A stretch of DNA of 64,000 bases, from positions 55,686-119,685 of the forward strand of contig CAZHDB010000002.1 in the NCBI GenBank assembly GCA_964531225.1. The letters are read 5' to 3'. Positions 29,022 to 37,902 of the stretch are shown piece after piece. The notes beneath the pieces are model-generated. The model was not told the DNA's origin and did not search any database. It was given only the letters and a program-made list of their open reading frames with translations. A program made the position numbers and the translations under genes. Position 1 is the stretch's first letter. Every line of letters starts with the position of its first letter. This DNA comes from CAZHDB01 sp964531225. GTDB lineage: Archaea; Thermoproteota; Thermoprotei_A; Sulfolobales; Desulfurococcaceae.

Positions 29022-30455
29022 ATGTCTATAAAGATCTATAATACTTTATCTAGGAGATTAGAGATTCTAGAGCCTTTAGAACCCGGTTTTATAAAGATGT
29101 ATGTATGTGGGCCGACTGTTTACGACTATAATCATCTAGGTCATGGTAGGACATACGTGTTATTTGATGCCTTTAAAAGATATCTTGTTCTTCGGGGATA
29201 CCATGTAAGACACGTTGTTAACATAACTGATATCGATGACAAGATCATTAGACGTGCCAAGGAAGAAGGTAGGGATTGGAAAGACGTAGCTGATGAATAT
29301 ACGAAGGACTATTTTTACATCCTGGATAAACTCAATATACAAGTGGATATACATCCGAGAGTAACTGATCATATAAAGGAGATCATTGAGTTTATCCAGT
29401 TATTAATAGATAAAGGCTATGCTTATGTAGCCAAGAGTGGTAGTGTATATTTTGATGTAGATAAATATGATGATTATGGTAAATTAAGCGGACGTGTAGA
29501 TAAACACTTGTGGAGTCAAGAGCAGGAATTCATTAGTGAAAAGAAGAATCCATACGACTTTGCATTATGGAAGGCGGCTAAGCCGGGAGAACCATGGTGG
29601 GAGTCTCCATGGGGTAAGGGTAGGCCTGGATGGCATATAGAGTGTAGTGTTATGAGTAGTCGCTACCTTGGCAAACAATTTGATATACATGGCGGCGGCA
29701 CAGATCTTATATTTCCTCACCACGAGAACGAGAGAGCTCAAAGTGAAGCAGCACTTGGTGTTAGACCATGGGTTAAATATTGGATGCATATCGGCATGTT
29801 CACTATACGTGGAGATAAGATGAGTAAGAGTTTAGGCAATATTATACCATTAAGGGAGGCTTTTAAGAAATGGAGCCCTGAAGCCATAAGGCTATTCTAT
29901 CTAAGTCTACACTATCGTAAACCACAAGACTTCACAGAAGAAGGTATACATCAATCACAGCTCCTCTATGAGAGATTAGTTGCTACGATTAATTTATTGA
30001 ACAAGCTTTCTCGGGAATCAACGGATCCCCATAGGCTTAACGATAATGATCTTGAGATATTATCTAGACTACTAAATAATAGGAGAATGTTTCATGAGGC
30101 CCTATCTAATGATTTCAATACAGCCCTAGCTTTAGCTGCTGTCAGGGAACTTACAAACATAGTGTTTAAAGATATACAGTATAACCCAAAATATACCCTG
30201 GTCGAGAAGGCTTATCAGCTTTTAAGAGAATACAATACGGTTCTCGGAGTATTAGACAAACATTTCGTAAAGCCCAGTGAGGAACTAAAAACACTACTAG
30301 ACGAAGTTATAGGCGTCATTGTAGAAATTAGGAAAGAACTTAGAAAGAGAAAGGAATACGATCTAGCAGATCGTATTAGGAGTGAGCTCGAGAAGAAAGG
30401 AGTAAGGTTATTAGATAAAGGACTAGAAACAACGTGGATTATTGTAAAGAAATAG
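29022..30455 (+). CDS. cysS: Cysteinyl-tRNA synthetase
   Basis: A class I synthetase of about 477 residues from ATG 29022 (a longer frame to 28983 exists but carries a non-conserved leader). Motifs: HIGH-like HLGH in TVYDYNHLGHGR, zinc ligands in GPTVY (Cys before), CSVMSS and the HGGGTDLIFPHHENE stretch, and KMSKS in GDKMSKSLGN. It attaches cysteine to tRNA-Cys. The C-terminal helical domain is present and the length is normal. Confidence 0.95.
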   Translation: MSIKIYNTLSRRLEILEPLEPGFIKMYVCGPTVYDYNHLGHGRTYVLFDAFKRYLVLRGYHVRHVVNITDIDDKIIRRAKEEGRDWKDVADEYTKDYFYILDKLNIQVDIHPRVTDHIKEIIEFIQLLIDKGYAYVAKSGSVYFDVDKYDDYGKLSGRVDKHLWSQEQEFISEKKNPYDFALWKAAKPGEPWWESPWGKGRPGWHIECSVMSSRYLGKQFDIHGGGTDLIFPHHENERAQSEAALGVRPWVKYWMHIGMFTIRGDKMSKSLGNIIPLREAFKKWSPEAIRLFYLSLHYRKPQDFTEEGIHQSQLLYERLVATINLLNKLSRESTDPHRLNDNDLEILSRLLNNRRMFHEALSNDFNTALALAAVRELTNIVFKDIQYNPKYTLVEKAYQLLREYNTVLGVLDKHFVKPSEELKTLLDEVIGVIVEIRKELRKRKEYDLADRIRSELEKKGVRLLDKGLETTWIIVKK

Positions 30456-30540
30456 AATAATTCTTTTACCGAAATACTAGTCTTTGAACCTATGATTTCC
30501 TCGATATTAATATTTATTTTAGAGAATAAATGCTCATGGA

Positions 30541-30590
30541 GCAGGGGGTGTCTTCATTGGACACCCTCTGGTGTCCGACGGTTCTTCATC
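30541..30590 (+). other. GC-rich element with two mutually exclusive hairpins
   Basis: Between cysS and the next gene a GC-rich 50-bp segment holds three related blocks: GGGTGTC (about 30545-30551), GACACCC (30559-30565) and GGTGTCC (30570-30576). The middle block can pair with either neighbour, giving two exclusive stems of 6-7 bp. It may be a small structured RNA or an attenuator-like element. The reverse strand has partial C/D-like boxes (CAGA, AATGAAG) but no good box C or D. Confidence 0.35.
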
Positions 30591-30697
30591 GCACATATAA
30601 TATTTCATATAGTTTTCCATAAATATTTTTATTAACACTTTATTAACGATCCTGATATCCTATCATTATTACATGGATAAAAATATTTAGATAATAC

Positions 30698-31432
30698 ATG
30701 TTTGATTATGAATGTATATGGACTGCTTGGCTGGCGGTGTCTTTATTGACTATATCCTCTAGTCGTAGATGGAGAAGTAGTGAGAGAATAGCTTTAGGTT
30801 TTCTAGAAGAGATGGGATATAGGATTATTGAGACTAGGAAGAGGATCAAGATTCATGGTATTGAGGTCTCCGAGATAGACGCTATTGTTGAAGATGAGGA
30901 TGGTAATAGATATGGTGTTGAAATTAAAGCTGGACGTATTGATGTTACTGGTATTAGACAAGCATATGTTAATGCTATTATTGCTGGTGTTAAGCCAATG
31001 GTTATTGCTAAGGGGTTTGCTGATGATGCTGCCGCCGCATTAGCTGAAAAACTTGGAGTTAAGGTGCTACAACTTAGTGATTACTTTCTTGTAGAGGCCG
31101 AAGAACTAGAGTTATTGATTAGGGACGCAATTGATCATTTGATCTCTGACATGGTCTCAGTACTTATTTCTTCAAACCCTCCATCACCGGAGGAACTTGA
31201 TTTTTTAAGGATTATTGTTAGAGAGCCCACTATAATGGATGCTTCAAAGGCATTAGGTAGGAGTATTGATGATATTATTAAGAAGCTTCGACAATTACAG
31301 AATAAAGGAATTCTTCCAAGGGGTACCAAGAGTTATCGTTTATTAAAACTATATGCTTCACTAGTAATTTTGAAAGATGAAATTAGACGCATAATTACAC
31401 AGCTAAGGCTATGTATTGCCGAAAAACAGTAG
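30698..31432 (+). CDS. PD-(D/E)XK nuclease-like protein with C-terminal helical region
   Basis: A 244-residue protein. Residues 25-130 carry a restriction-endonuclease-like core: SERIALGFLEEMGY, then the catalytic pattern EIDAIVEDEDG followed by YGVEIKAG (D...ExK). Residues 150-244 are helical, with a possible winged helix around TIMDASKALGRSIDDIIKKL. Crenarchaeal homologues are often called RecB-like. It probably cleaves DNA, perhaps in repair. TATA-like AATATTTAGATAAT lies 10-25 bp before the ATG, suggesting a leaderless or short-leader mRNA. Confidence 0.75.
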   Translation: MFDYECIWTAWLAVSLLTISSSRRWRSSERIALGFLEEMGYRIIETRKRIKIHGIEVSEIDAIVEDEDGNRYGVEIKAGRIDVTGIRQAYVNAIIAGVKPMVIAKGFADDAAAALAEKLGVKVLQLSDYFLVEAEELELLIRDAIDHLISDMVSVLISSNPPSPEELDFLRIIVREPTIMDASKALGRSIDDIIKKLRQLQNKGILPRGTKSYRLLKLYASLVILKDEIRRIITQLRLCIAEKQ

Positions 31433-31514
31433 GAACTATCTTTTAATTGAATGAGAAAATCTTAATATTTGGATATAAGCGTCATTATAGAGGATTGAAG
31501 GAGGTGGATAGGAA

Positions 31515-31736
31515 ATGCCTAAGTCACCAACTATATTACTTAAAAAAGAGCTTAAAAAGAGATCATACGAGCTTCTAGACATCTATCGCTTTAAAGATAG
31601 GGATTTGATTAGATTAAGGAATATATTGACTGGAGAAGTTCATCTCATTACTAGTGAGAAGCATGTTTCTGATCTAACTAGCTACGAAGAACTTGTTGAA
31701 TTTGTTAATAGACTCTTATCAAAGATCGAAAAATGA
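31515..31736 (+). CDS. Small protein of unknown function
   Basis: A 73-residue charged protein with a central beta hairpin (RDLIRLRNILTGEVHLIT) and a C-terminal helix. The start follows GGAGGTGGATAGGAA. No family recognised. It is 82 bp downstream of the nuclease-like gene and may be its transcript partner. Confidence 0.55.
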   Translation: MPKSPTILLKKELKKRSYELLDIYRFKDRDLIRLRNILTGEVHLITSEKHVSDLTSYEELVEFVNRLLSKIEK

Positions 31737-31833
31737 ACTTGCCAATTAATCCCATTACATTAGTATTTTAGGGATTAACAACTAATTGTAAATAGAACAA
31801 CTATACTATGTCTCTACTGAGGAATGTAGTATT

Positions 31834-32808
31834 ATGACTAGAAGAATCCTCAATAGAATAGCTTTAATAACCGATAGAATCGATCCTGTCGTTAATGGAT
31901 TAATTGAGTTATACAATACTATTTCTCAAAAATATAATGTAGACTTTCACGTTATAAAAATTCGTTCTTGGAAAAGCTTAGGCGAAGCTAGAGACTTTAG
32001 TATAAATCTAGATTTCGACGTAGTACATGTATACTTAGATCATAGTGATTCGATGAAATTATTATTAATGCTTACATTATATAGTGGGCCAAAATTGCTT
32101 GTATTTACTGAGAGAAGCTGGAGTAGAGGCAGACTATCCAATTTAGCTCTATCAATTCTTCTCTCTATTTTAAAGACTAAGGGTATTAAAGTACTACTAT
32201 ATTATCCGACAAGTTATGAAAGATATGTCATTAGAAAGATCATGGGTTCTATTGAAAGATACCATATAGATACATATATGGTTAGTGAAAAACCAAATTT
32301 ACCACTAGAATTTTTAAGCACTGAACCATTAGTCCTATTAATGCCTATATATTTCGATATTGATAAGAATGCTGTGGAACATCTTATCGAGACACTTAGA
32401 GGTACTGGCTTAAATATTAAAGCTGTACTAATAGGTTCTAAATGCATTAAGACACCATATACACTTTGCATACAAAGTGACTCATACTCTGACTATATAA
32501 AACAGGTATCATTAGGTATCGCTTTAAAAGGAGATCCTTTCTCTAACAAAAATATACTAGAATTAATTAGCTACGGAAAACCAGTTATTGCATATAAGGA
32601 CTCAAGTATAGCATATACGCTACTAAATAGCGGCTTAGTTTACATAGTTGATAAAACCGATCCCGACACAATTGCATCTGAAATAATTAATGTCATAAAC
32701 AGACTGGATATACATAGGAAAATACTCGTAAACTTCAAACCTCCAATAAAAAACAAAGATGAATTAGCTGAGCAACTATTTAAAATACTATTAAAATTAT
32801 CTATATAA
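31834..32808 (+). CDS. Glycosyltransferase-like (GT-B) protein
   Basis: A 324-residue alpha/beta protein with two Rossmann-like halves. Features that resemble GT-B enzymes are the C-terminal stretch IALKGDPFSNKNILELISYGKPVIAYKDSSIAYTLL followed by DPDTIASEIINVI, which parallels the nucleotide-sugar site of GT4 enzymes. The N-terminal half is atypical. Donor and acceptor are unknown. Monocistronic. Confidence 0.5.
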   Translation: MTRRILNRIALITDRIDPVVNGLIELYNTISQKYNVDFHVIKIRSWKSLGEARDFSINLDFDVVHVYLDHSDSMKLLLMLTLYSGPKLLVFTERSWSRGRLSNLALSILLSILKTKGIKVLLYYPTSYERYVIRKIMGSIERYHIDTYMVSEKPNLPLEFLSTEPLVLLMPIYFDIDKNAVEHLIETLRGTGLNIKAVLIGSKCIKTPYTLCIQSDSYSDYIKQVSLGIALKGDPFSNKNILELISYGKPVIAYKDSSIAYTLLNSGLVYIVDKTDPDTIASEIINVINRLDIHRKILVNFKPPIKNKDELAEQLFKILLKLSI

Positions 32809-33111
32809 TGATAATATTTTAAGTATTACAAGTTAATTCTAGTAAAAATTCTAGGCCTAATTAGTACTATTGCATCAGCTATTTAATCGTGTTTATACAG
32901 ACATCATATCTCACAATACTTAGGTTGCTGATAAATCTGATACACTAAAGGCTCTAAGGGGTAAAGGCTATCTCTAAATATAAATTATATACATTACATT
33001 GATCGCGGAAGTTACAATTATAATTATAGTTTTAGTAGAACAATACCGCTAGTTATTCTTGATTAATATATTTTAGCCAACTATGATTGTTTTGTATATA
33101 GGAGATTATTT
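32809..33111. other. Intergenic region of about 300 bp, no gene seen
   Basis: AT-rich with stops in all frames. Two CTGA boxes near 32930-32943 are not accompanied by a box C. The right end contains a TATA-like TTAATATATTTTA and the leader of the kptA gene. Confidence 0.5.
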
Positions 33112-33762
33112 ATGAAACATATTTATAGGTGTAAGGTTTGTGGCAGATTTGTTGAAGATAGTGTACATTGTGGTGTACATGCGGATTTATTCCTTGACTC
33201 TGATAAAAGAAAGAAGCTAAGTAAATTATTATCTGGTCTTTTAAGGCATTATCCCTGGGAGATCGGTGTTAATGTAGATAAAGATGGGTGGGTAAATATA
33301 GATGATCTTGTTTATGGTATTAAAACTAGATGGAGGAATAAAGAACTATATCAATGGGTTACGAGAGAACATATAATAGCTATTGCAAAGCTTGATCCTA
33401 AAGGTAGGTTTGAAATTAAGGATAATCTTATTAGAGCTAGATACGGGCATAGTATTGACGTGAAAATAAAATATGAGATCCACTATCCAGACACATTATA
33501 TCATGGGACTAGTATTGACAATTTAAAAAGTATCTTGAAAGAAGGTCTAAAGCCTATGAAACGTCGTTTTGTACATGCAACAACAAGTATTGAGAATGCA
33601 TTAGAAACAGGTAGAAGACATGGCAAACCAGTTGTTCTAAGAATAGATGTTGATTGTTTAAAAAAGCATAATATTCCTGTGTATAAGGCTACTAAGGATA
33701 TTTACTTAATACCTTATGTACCTAGAGAATGTATATTATATGGTTTAGATGAGGAATATTAA
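33112..33762 (+). CDS. kptA: RNA 2'-phosphotransferase KptA/Tpt1
   Basis: A 216-residue protein. A zinc-binding start (CKVCGRF and HCGVH) precedes the KptA winged-helix half (KKLSKLLSGLLRHYPWEIGV, DKDGWVNIDDL) and the ADP-ribosyl-transferase-like half (YHGTSIDNLKSILKEGL, FVHATTSIENALETGRRHG). The enzyme removes a 2'-phosphate from RNA with NAD to give ADP-ribose 1'',2''-cyclic phosphate. The role in archaea, where splicing leaves no such phosphate, is unclear. The 143-residue gene after it is 20 bp away. Confidence 0.92.
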   Translation: MKHIYRCKVCGRFVEDSVHCGVHADLFLDSDKRKKLSKLLSGLLRHYPWEIGVNVDKDGWVNIDDLVYGIKTRWRNKELYQWVTREHIIAIAKLDPKGRFEIKDNLIRARYGHSIDVKIKYEIHYPDTLYHGTSIDNLKSILKEGLKPMKRRFVHATTSIENALETGRRHGKPVVLRIDVDCLKKHNIPVYKATKDIYLIPYVPRECILYGLDEEY

Positions 33763-33782
33763 GATTAGATGGGATGTAGATC

Positions 33783-34214
33783 ATGGAGATCTGTGTAGCG
33801 TGGGGGAATGGGTGTATAGAATTTAAAGTTAGGAATAATGAATTAGAAATAAATGGTGAAAATGTAAAGATTATTTTAAGGCCAAGAGTTATCATATTTA
33901 CTAATGGAGTTACTGATTATGAGTTAGGGGAATCCGGTAGAAAAGCTAAGAAGAAATACATATACATTTATCCTAAAAATGGAATAGAACCAATTAATAA
34001 GCGTGGCAAGTTTTTGAAGGAATACTCATTAGATAGATTTGAGATCATGTATCAAAAACTAAGCTTTAGTGAATATATGACGATAATCACTCCTGGAGAA
34101 TACCTGTATGATTATGTAATCATAACTAGGGATATCGTTACAATAGCTATGAGTGGTAAGAAAGAAGCTTATTTCTATAAGGAGGAGAATAAGTTAACGA
34201 TCTATATAGTTTAA
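33783..34214 (+). CDS. Protein of unknown function downstream of kptA
   Basis: A 143-residue beta-rich protein (repeated strands such as RVIIFTNGVTDYEL, YDYVIITRDIVTIAMSG). No motif recognised. It begins 20 bp after kptA with an AGATGGGATGTAGATC leader, so it is likely co-transcribed. Convergent with the minus-strand sRNA and IPK gene. Confidence 0.6.
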   Translation: MEICVAWGNGCIEFKVRNNELEINGENVKIILRPRVIIFTNGVTDYELGESGRKAKKKYIYIYPKNGIEPINKRGKFLKEYSLDRFEIMYQKLSFSEYMTIITPGEYLYDYVIITRDIVTIAMSGKKEAYFYKEENKLTIYIV

Positions 34215-34237
34215 ATAGTTATTGTCAATTTGTAAAC

Positions 34238-34295
34238 TGATCTGTAAGGCCGGAAGTCATCATTTATCAGACAATCCAGCGTTCTTCATCTGTTT
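34238..34295 (-). ncRNA. Candidate C/D box guide sRNA
   Basis: On the minus strand the order is a degenerate C (CAGATGA at 34292-34286), a 15-nt guide, D' CTGA (34270-34267), a 3-nt spacer, a perfect C' ATGATGA (34263-34257), a 12-nt guide and a D-like CAGA (34244-34241). The spacing matches archaeal C/D sRNAs of 50-60 nt. Terminal boxes are imperfect, so the identification is moderate. It lies in the 3' flank of the IPK gene. Confidence 0.5.
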
Positions 34296-34307
34296 GAGAA
34301 TAATCTT

Positions 34308-35084
34308 CTACCATGTTATAAGCGTTCCTCTTTTAATTACTCCTTCAGTTATCGCGTTTACTGCCTCTTCTACATTATATCCCGATACAATTATACTATC
34401 AATGCCATATTCCTTAGCAAGTTCTAATGCTTTCTCAATCTTTGTCTTCATACCGCCTGTTACGTCTATCCCATAGGACTCCTCAAGTAGATCTAATATT
34501 TCCTTATAATTTTCTTTATTGATTAATGGTATAAGCTTTGCATCGCTATATTTCATTGGATCTTTTGTATGTATTCCATTAACTCTCTCAAGATAAACTA
34601 TCCTCTTAGGCCTAAGCTCTATGGTAAGTACGGCAAATAATTCCTCTGTAGAAATGACGCGATAGTAACCATATTGATCAAGTATACAATCACCATAAAT
34701 AACGGGTATTAGGCCTTTATTAATTGCCCGTTTAATAGGTTCGGCAAATATTTTATATCCTCTACCATTCCATAAGACTATGCTACTAGTCTGCATAGAT
34801 ACTATGTCTAAGCCGTGATCGATGAGTTTTGTAATAATTATTTGATTAAGGGTCTTCGTAGCCTTATGGCATAGGATAAGGGTCTTACGATCTCCATAAA
34901 CATGTCTAGACTTAACTACTGGATGGGCGAATGATCCACCTCCATGTCCAAGCACTATCTTTGCTTTATTACTCGATAGTGAAAGTATTTCAGTAAGTTT
35001 CTCTAAGGCATTATAATCTATAGAGAAAGGTTTGTCTTTAAATGTGATCCATGAACCACCTGCTTTAACGAAAACTAGATCCAT
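34308..35084 (-). CDS. Isopentenyl phosphate kinase
   Basis: About 258 residues from ATG 35084 (a TTG at 35093 is also possible). An amino-acid-kinase fold protein with VFVKAGGSW at the start, the IPK-specific histidine loop LGHGGGSFAHPVV, and DVTGGMKTKIEKALELA at the C-terminus. It phosphorylates isopentenyl phosphate to isopentenyl diphosphate in the archaeal mevalonate pathway, feeding membrane lipid synthesis. The neighbouring HAD gene is not part of that pathway. Confidence 0.88.
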   Translation of the reverse strand: MDLVFVKAGGSWITFKDKPFSIDYNALEKLTEILSLSSNKAKIVLGHGGGSFAHPVVKSRHVYGDRKTLILCHKATKTLNQIIITKLIDHGLDIVSMQTSSIVLWNGRGYKIFAEPIKRAINKGLIPVIYGDCILDQYGYYRVISTEELFAVLTIELRPKRIVYLERVNGIHTKDPMKYSDAKLIPLINKENYKEILDLLEESYGIDVTGGMKTKIEKALELAKEYGIDSIIVSGYNVEEAVNAITEGVIKRGTLITW

Positions 35085-35205
35085 TTCTATCAATCCATAA
35101 TATTCGGTTTCTCCAGTATCCCATATCCATAATTAGAATAAATAGTTATTTATCGCTATAATGAAGTAACTAATTATTATAATGGAAACAGATAATAAAA
35201 GCATA

Positions 35206-35922
35206 TCACTCACTAAGAATCATTTTAGCAAGTTCAACGAAGCCTAAACCGCTAGGTTTACTAAGAATTATATCTGCTTGCTTCTTCAATTCCTCATCAG
35301 CATTAGATACGGCTATCTTTAAACCCACCACATCAAACATTTCTACATCCATAAAACTATCACCTATAGCTATGGCTTCCTCTCGATCAATTCCAAGTTC
35401 ATTCATCACATACCTTAATGCTTTATCCTTACCAGCATCAATTGGTGTAAAATGAATAGCGTAGCCACTAAATCCAGGTCTAACATGATCATACTTATTT
35501 AAAACATACTCTTTAATCATATGATAAACCTCAATTGCTTGATCTCTATACTTATTCCTAACTTTAACCGCAAAATCATGGTATCTGAAAATATTCTGCC
35601 ATGAACCAATAACATATTCACCAAATTTTCTCTCAACATCCAACAATACATCTCGTGCAGATAACTTTGACAATTCTACAAGATTATCAGAACCAAAATA
35701 TATGAAGGCACCTGTTTCCCCTATACATGGACTCCTTAAGCCTATATACACACTCAAACCAACAACAACAGGTAGAGCATTAGATGATACCAAAACTACT
35801 GCGACATTCCTTCTCTCTAATTCCCTCATATACCTTATTGCATCTATGTATAATACTGTAGATTTTCTATCAATAGTTATTGTACCATCAATATCTGTTG
35901 CAATTAATTTAATATTCTTCAT
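35206..35922 (-). CDS. Archaeal phosphoglycolate phosphatase-type HAD hydrolase
   Basis: A 238-residue HAD subfamily IIB enzyme with motif I ATDIDGTIT, motif II VLVSSNA, a Lys in DAGKDKALRYV and motif IV GDSFMDVEMF. Length and layout fit the archaeal phosphoglycolate phosphatase family (Thermoplasma type), though sucrose- or mannosyl-phosphate phosphatases share the fold. The start ATG follows GGTGTCATGGT. Confidence 0.82.
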   Translation of the reverse strand: MKNIKLIATDIDGTITIDRKSTVLYIDAIRYMRELERRNVAVVLVSSNALPVVVGLSVYIGLRSPCIGETGAFIYFGSDNLVELSKLSARDVLLDVERKFGEYVIGSWQNIFRYHDFAVKVRNKYRDQAIEVYHMIKEYVLNKYDHVRPGFSGYAIHFTPIDAGKDKALRYVMNELGIDREEAIAIGDSFMDVEMFDVVGLKIAVSNADEELKKQADIILSKPSGLGFVELAKMILSE

Positions 35923-36036
35923 ACCATGACACCTTGTATATTATAATGCCTATATACCATCATATTAATTAATAATACTAATTAAGTTTCTAATAATTTA
36001 ATTGAGCATAATTAGGATGTTAAGGTGGATAACACG

Positions 36037-36870
36037 ATGACTCTATACTTCATAGGGATAGGGCCTTCAACAGAATATTTATCGTTAAAAGCAATGAAGA
36101 TTCTTAGAGCAATCAATAAGATCTATATAGATACATATACTAGTATAATACCCGATTTTTCAATCGACTTCATAAAGAAATATGCTAAAAGAGATAGTGA
36201 AATAGTCATAGCTAACAGATCAGTATTGGAGGGCAGAGGCATAGATTTTATTGTAAAAGAGGCTAAGGAAAAGAACATTGCAATCATAGTACCAGGAGAT
36301 CCGTTCATAGCCACGACTCATGATGCTATCAGAATTGAGGCTCTGGCCAATGGTGTAGATGTCAAAGTAGTTTATGGTGTAAGCATATATTCTCTTGCTC
36401 CTAGTGCTACAGGTCTACAAGCATATCGTTTCGGCAAGACTGTTACACTAGTATATCCCCAGGAATTCAAGCCATATAGTGTTATTGAGACTATATATAA
36501 TAACATGAACCAAAGGCTACATACACTTATTCTTCTAGATCTAAAGCTTGAAAAGGGGATTGCTATGACGATAAAGGAGGCTGTAGAGATACTTCTAGAT
36601 CTTGAAAAGGAGTATAGTGGTAGCAGTAGGTTGAGAAATGTAGTAGCTGTAGGTTTAGCGCAAGTAGGTACGGAGAATGAATATGTTAGAGCAGATCTAC
36701 TGCCTAATCTAGGTAATTATGATTATCCTCCCCCGCCCCATAGCATTATAATAGTTGCTGATCCTCACCCCATGGAACTTGAGGCTTTACATTTAATATG
36801 TAATTTGCCTCAGCATATTTATGAAAAGCTCAATAGGATATCTAAATATAATTCAAATGCGATCCTTTAA
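36037..36870 (+). CDS. dphB: Diphthine synthase
   Basis: About 277 residues from ATG 36037, which follows AAGGTGGATAACACG; the GTG at 36025 overlaps that ribosome site. A tetrapyrrole-methylase-fold methyltransferase with LYFIGIGPSTEYLSLKA, VPGDPFIATTHDA, SIYSLAPSATGLQAYRFGKT and VGLAQVGTENEYVRAD. It adds methyl groups from SAM during diphthamide synthesis on elongation factor 2. Strong match to the archaeal family. Confidence 0.93.
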   Translation: MTLYFIGIGPSTEYLSLKAMKILRAINKIYIDTYTSIIPDFSIDFIKKYAKRDSEIVIANRSVLEGRGIDFIVKEAKEKNIAIIVPGDPFIATTHDAIRIEALANGVDVKVVYGVSIYSLAPSATGLQAYRFGKTVTLVYPQEFKPYSVIETIYNNMNQRLHTLILLDLKLEKGIAMTIKEAVEILLDLEKEYSGSSRLRNVVAVGLAQVGTENEYVRADLLPNLGNYDYPPPPHSIIIVADPHPMELEALHLICNLPQHIYEKLNRISKYNSNAIL

Positions 36871-36939
36871 TTAGATCGCCTATACTTACAACAATAAATT
36901 TATATTTCTTGATACTTACTATATGGTTGGGTTAACCAT

Positions 36940-37902
36940 ATGGTGGATAAATATAAGACCATATTAATCACTATAATAATTGTTATAGTAATTTTAGTTT
37001 CTGTACTGACTTACTTTAAGTACTCTGTTCCAGCTGAATATAATATTTCCAGTGAACCAACAATAGTCGATGCATTGAACAGAACTGTATCATTAAATAA
37101 AGCACCTGAAAGAATTATATCATTGGCTCCAAGTATAACAGAGCTGGTATTCATGCTTGGTCAAGAAGATAAGCTAATAGGTGTTGATAGTTTTTCATAT
37201 AATTCATCCTATCTTGGGATTAGCTATTATTGTAGAGAGCATAATATCTCTGATGTAGGAGGTTATTGGTGGAGTACAATAGATATTGAAAAAATTATAT
37301 CATTAAATCCTGACTTAATCCTAGCTGATATGGGTGCGCATATAAAGCTTAATCAAACATTCTATGAGTATGAATTAACGGTCATATATCTTCATGGCGG
37401 AAGTTCTTCATCTATAAATGATATATATAGCGACATAGATATCATTGCTAATGTATTCGACGTTGAGGATAAAGCTTCTGAGTTAAAGAACAATATTTCA
37501 TTAAAGGTTGAAAATGCAGAGCAATATGCTATTGAGAATTGTTTGAATGGAACAAGAGTGCTCATAGTAGTAGGTTTCTATAATGGTATATGGGTTTCCG
37601 GCGAACAGACGTATATAGATGATCTACTTAATAATATAGGACTAGATAATGCTGCTGAAGTAACTGGTTGGAGTATAGCAAGTATTGAGGACATAGCAAG
37701 ATGGAATCCGGATGTCATAATCATCGCGTCTATGGGTATAGATTACAATGTAATAAATGAATCTGGACTGCCATTGCTTAAGAAACCAATAATCATACTT
37801 AATAGTACAGAAACAGATATTCTTATGAGACCTGGGCCTAGATTGGGTGATGCTGCATTACTAATAGTGTATAAACTGTTCAATGCTATTGGTGGATGTT
37901 AA
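36940..37902 (+). CDS. ABC transporter substrate-binding protein (BtuF/FhuD type)
   Basis: A 320-residue protein with an N-terminal membrane anchor (residues 7-27) and a class III periplasmic-binding fold: TIVDALNRTVSLNKAPERIISLAPSITE, then NPDLILAD and PDVIIIAS. It binds cobalamin, haem or a ferric chelate outside the cell. The permease gene overlaps its 3' end by 20 bp and the ATPase gene follows, giving a complete importer. The substrate is not decided by sequence. Confidence 0.88.
   Translation: MVDKYKTILITIIIVIVILVSVLTYFKYSVPAEYNISSEPTIVDALNRTVSLNKAPERIISLAPSITELVFMLGQEDKLIGVDSFSYNSSYLGISYYCREHNISDVGGYWWSTIDIEKIISLNPDLILADMGAHIKLNQTFYEYELTVIYLHGGSSSSINDIYSDIDIIANVFDVEDKASELKNNISLKVENAEQYAIENCLNGTRVLIVVGFYNGIWVSGEQTYIDDLLNNIGLDNAAEVTGWSIASIEDIARWNPDVIIIASMGIDYNVINESGLPLLKKPIIILNSTETDILMRPGPRLGDAALLIVYKLFNAIGGC

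Noticed and set aside
34222..34476. Plus-strand frame overlapping the IPK gene
   Set aside because: Antisense to well-conserved IPK residues; no family features.
36871..36939. Riboswitch before the BtuFCD-type operon
   Set aside because: Only 69 AT-rich bases without a conserved B12-box or stable stem.
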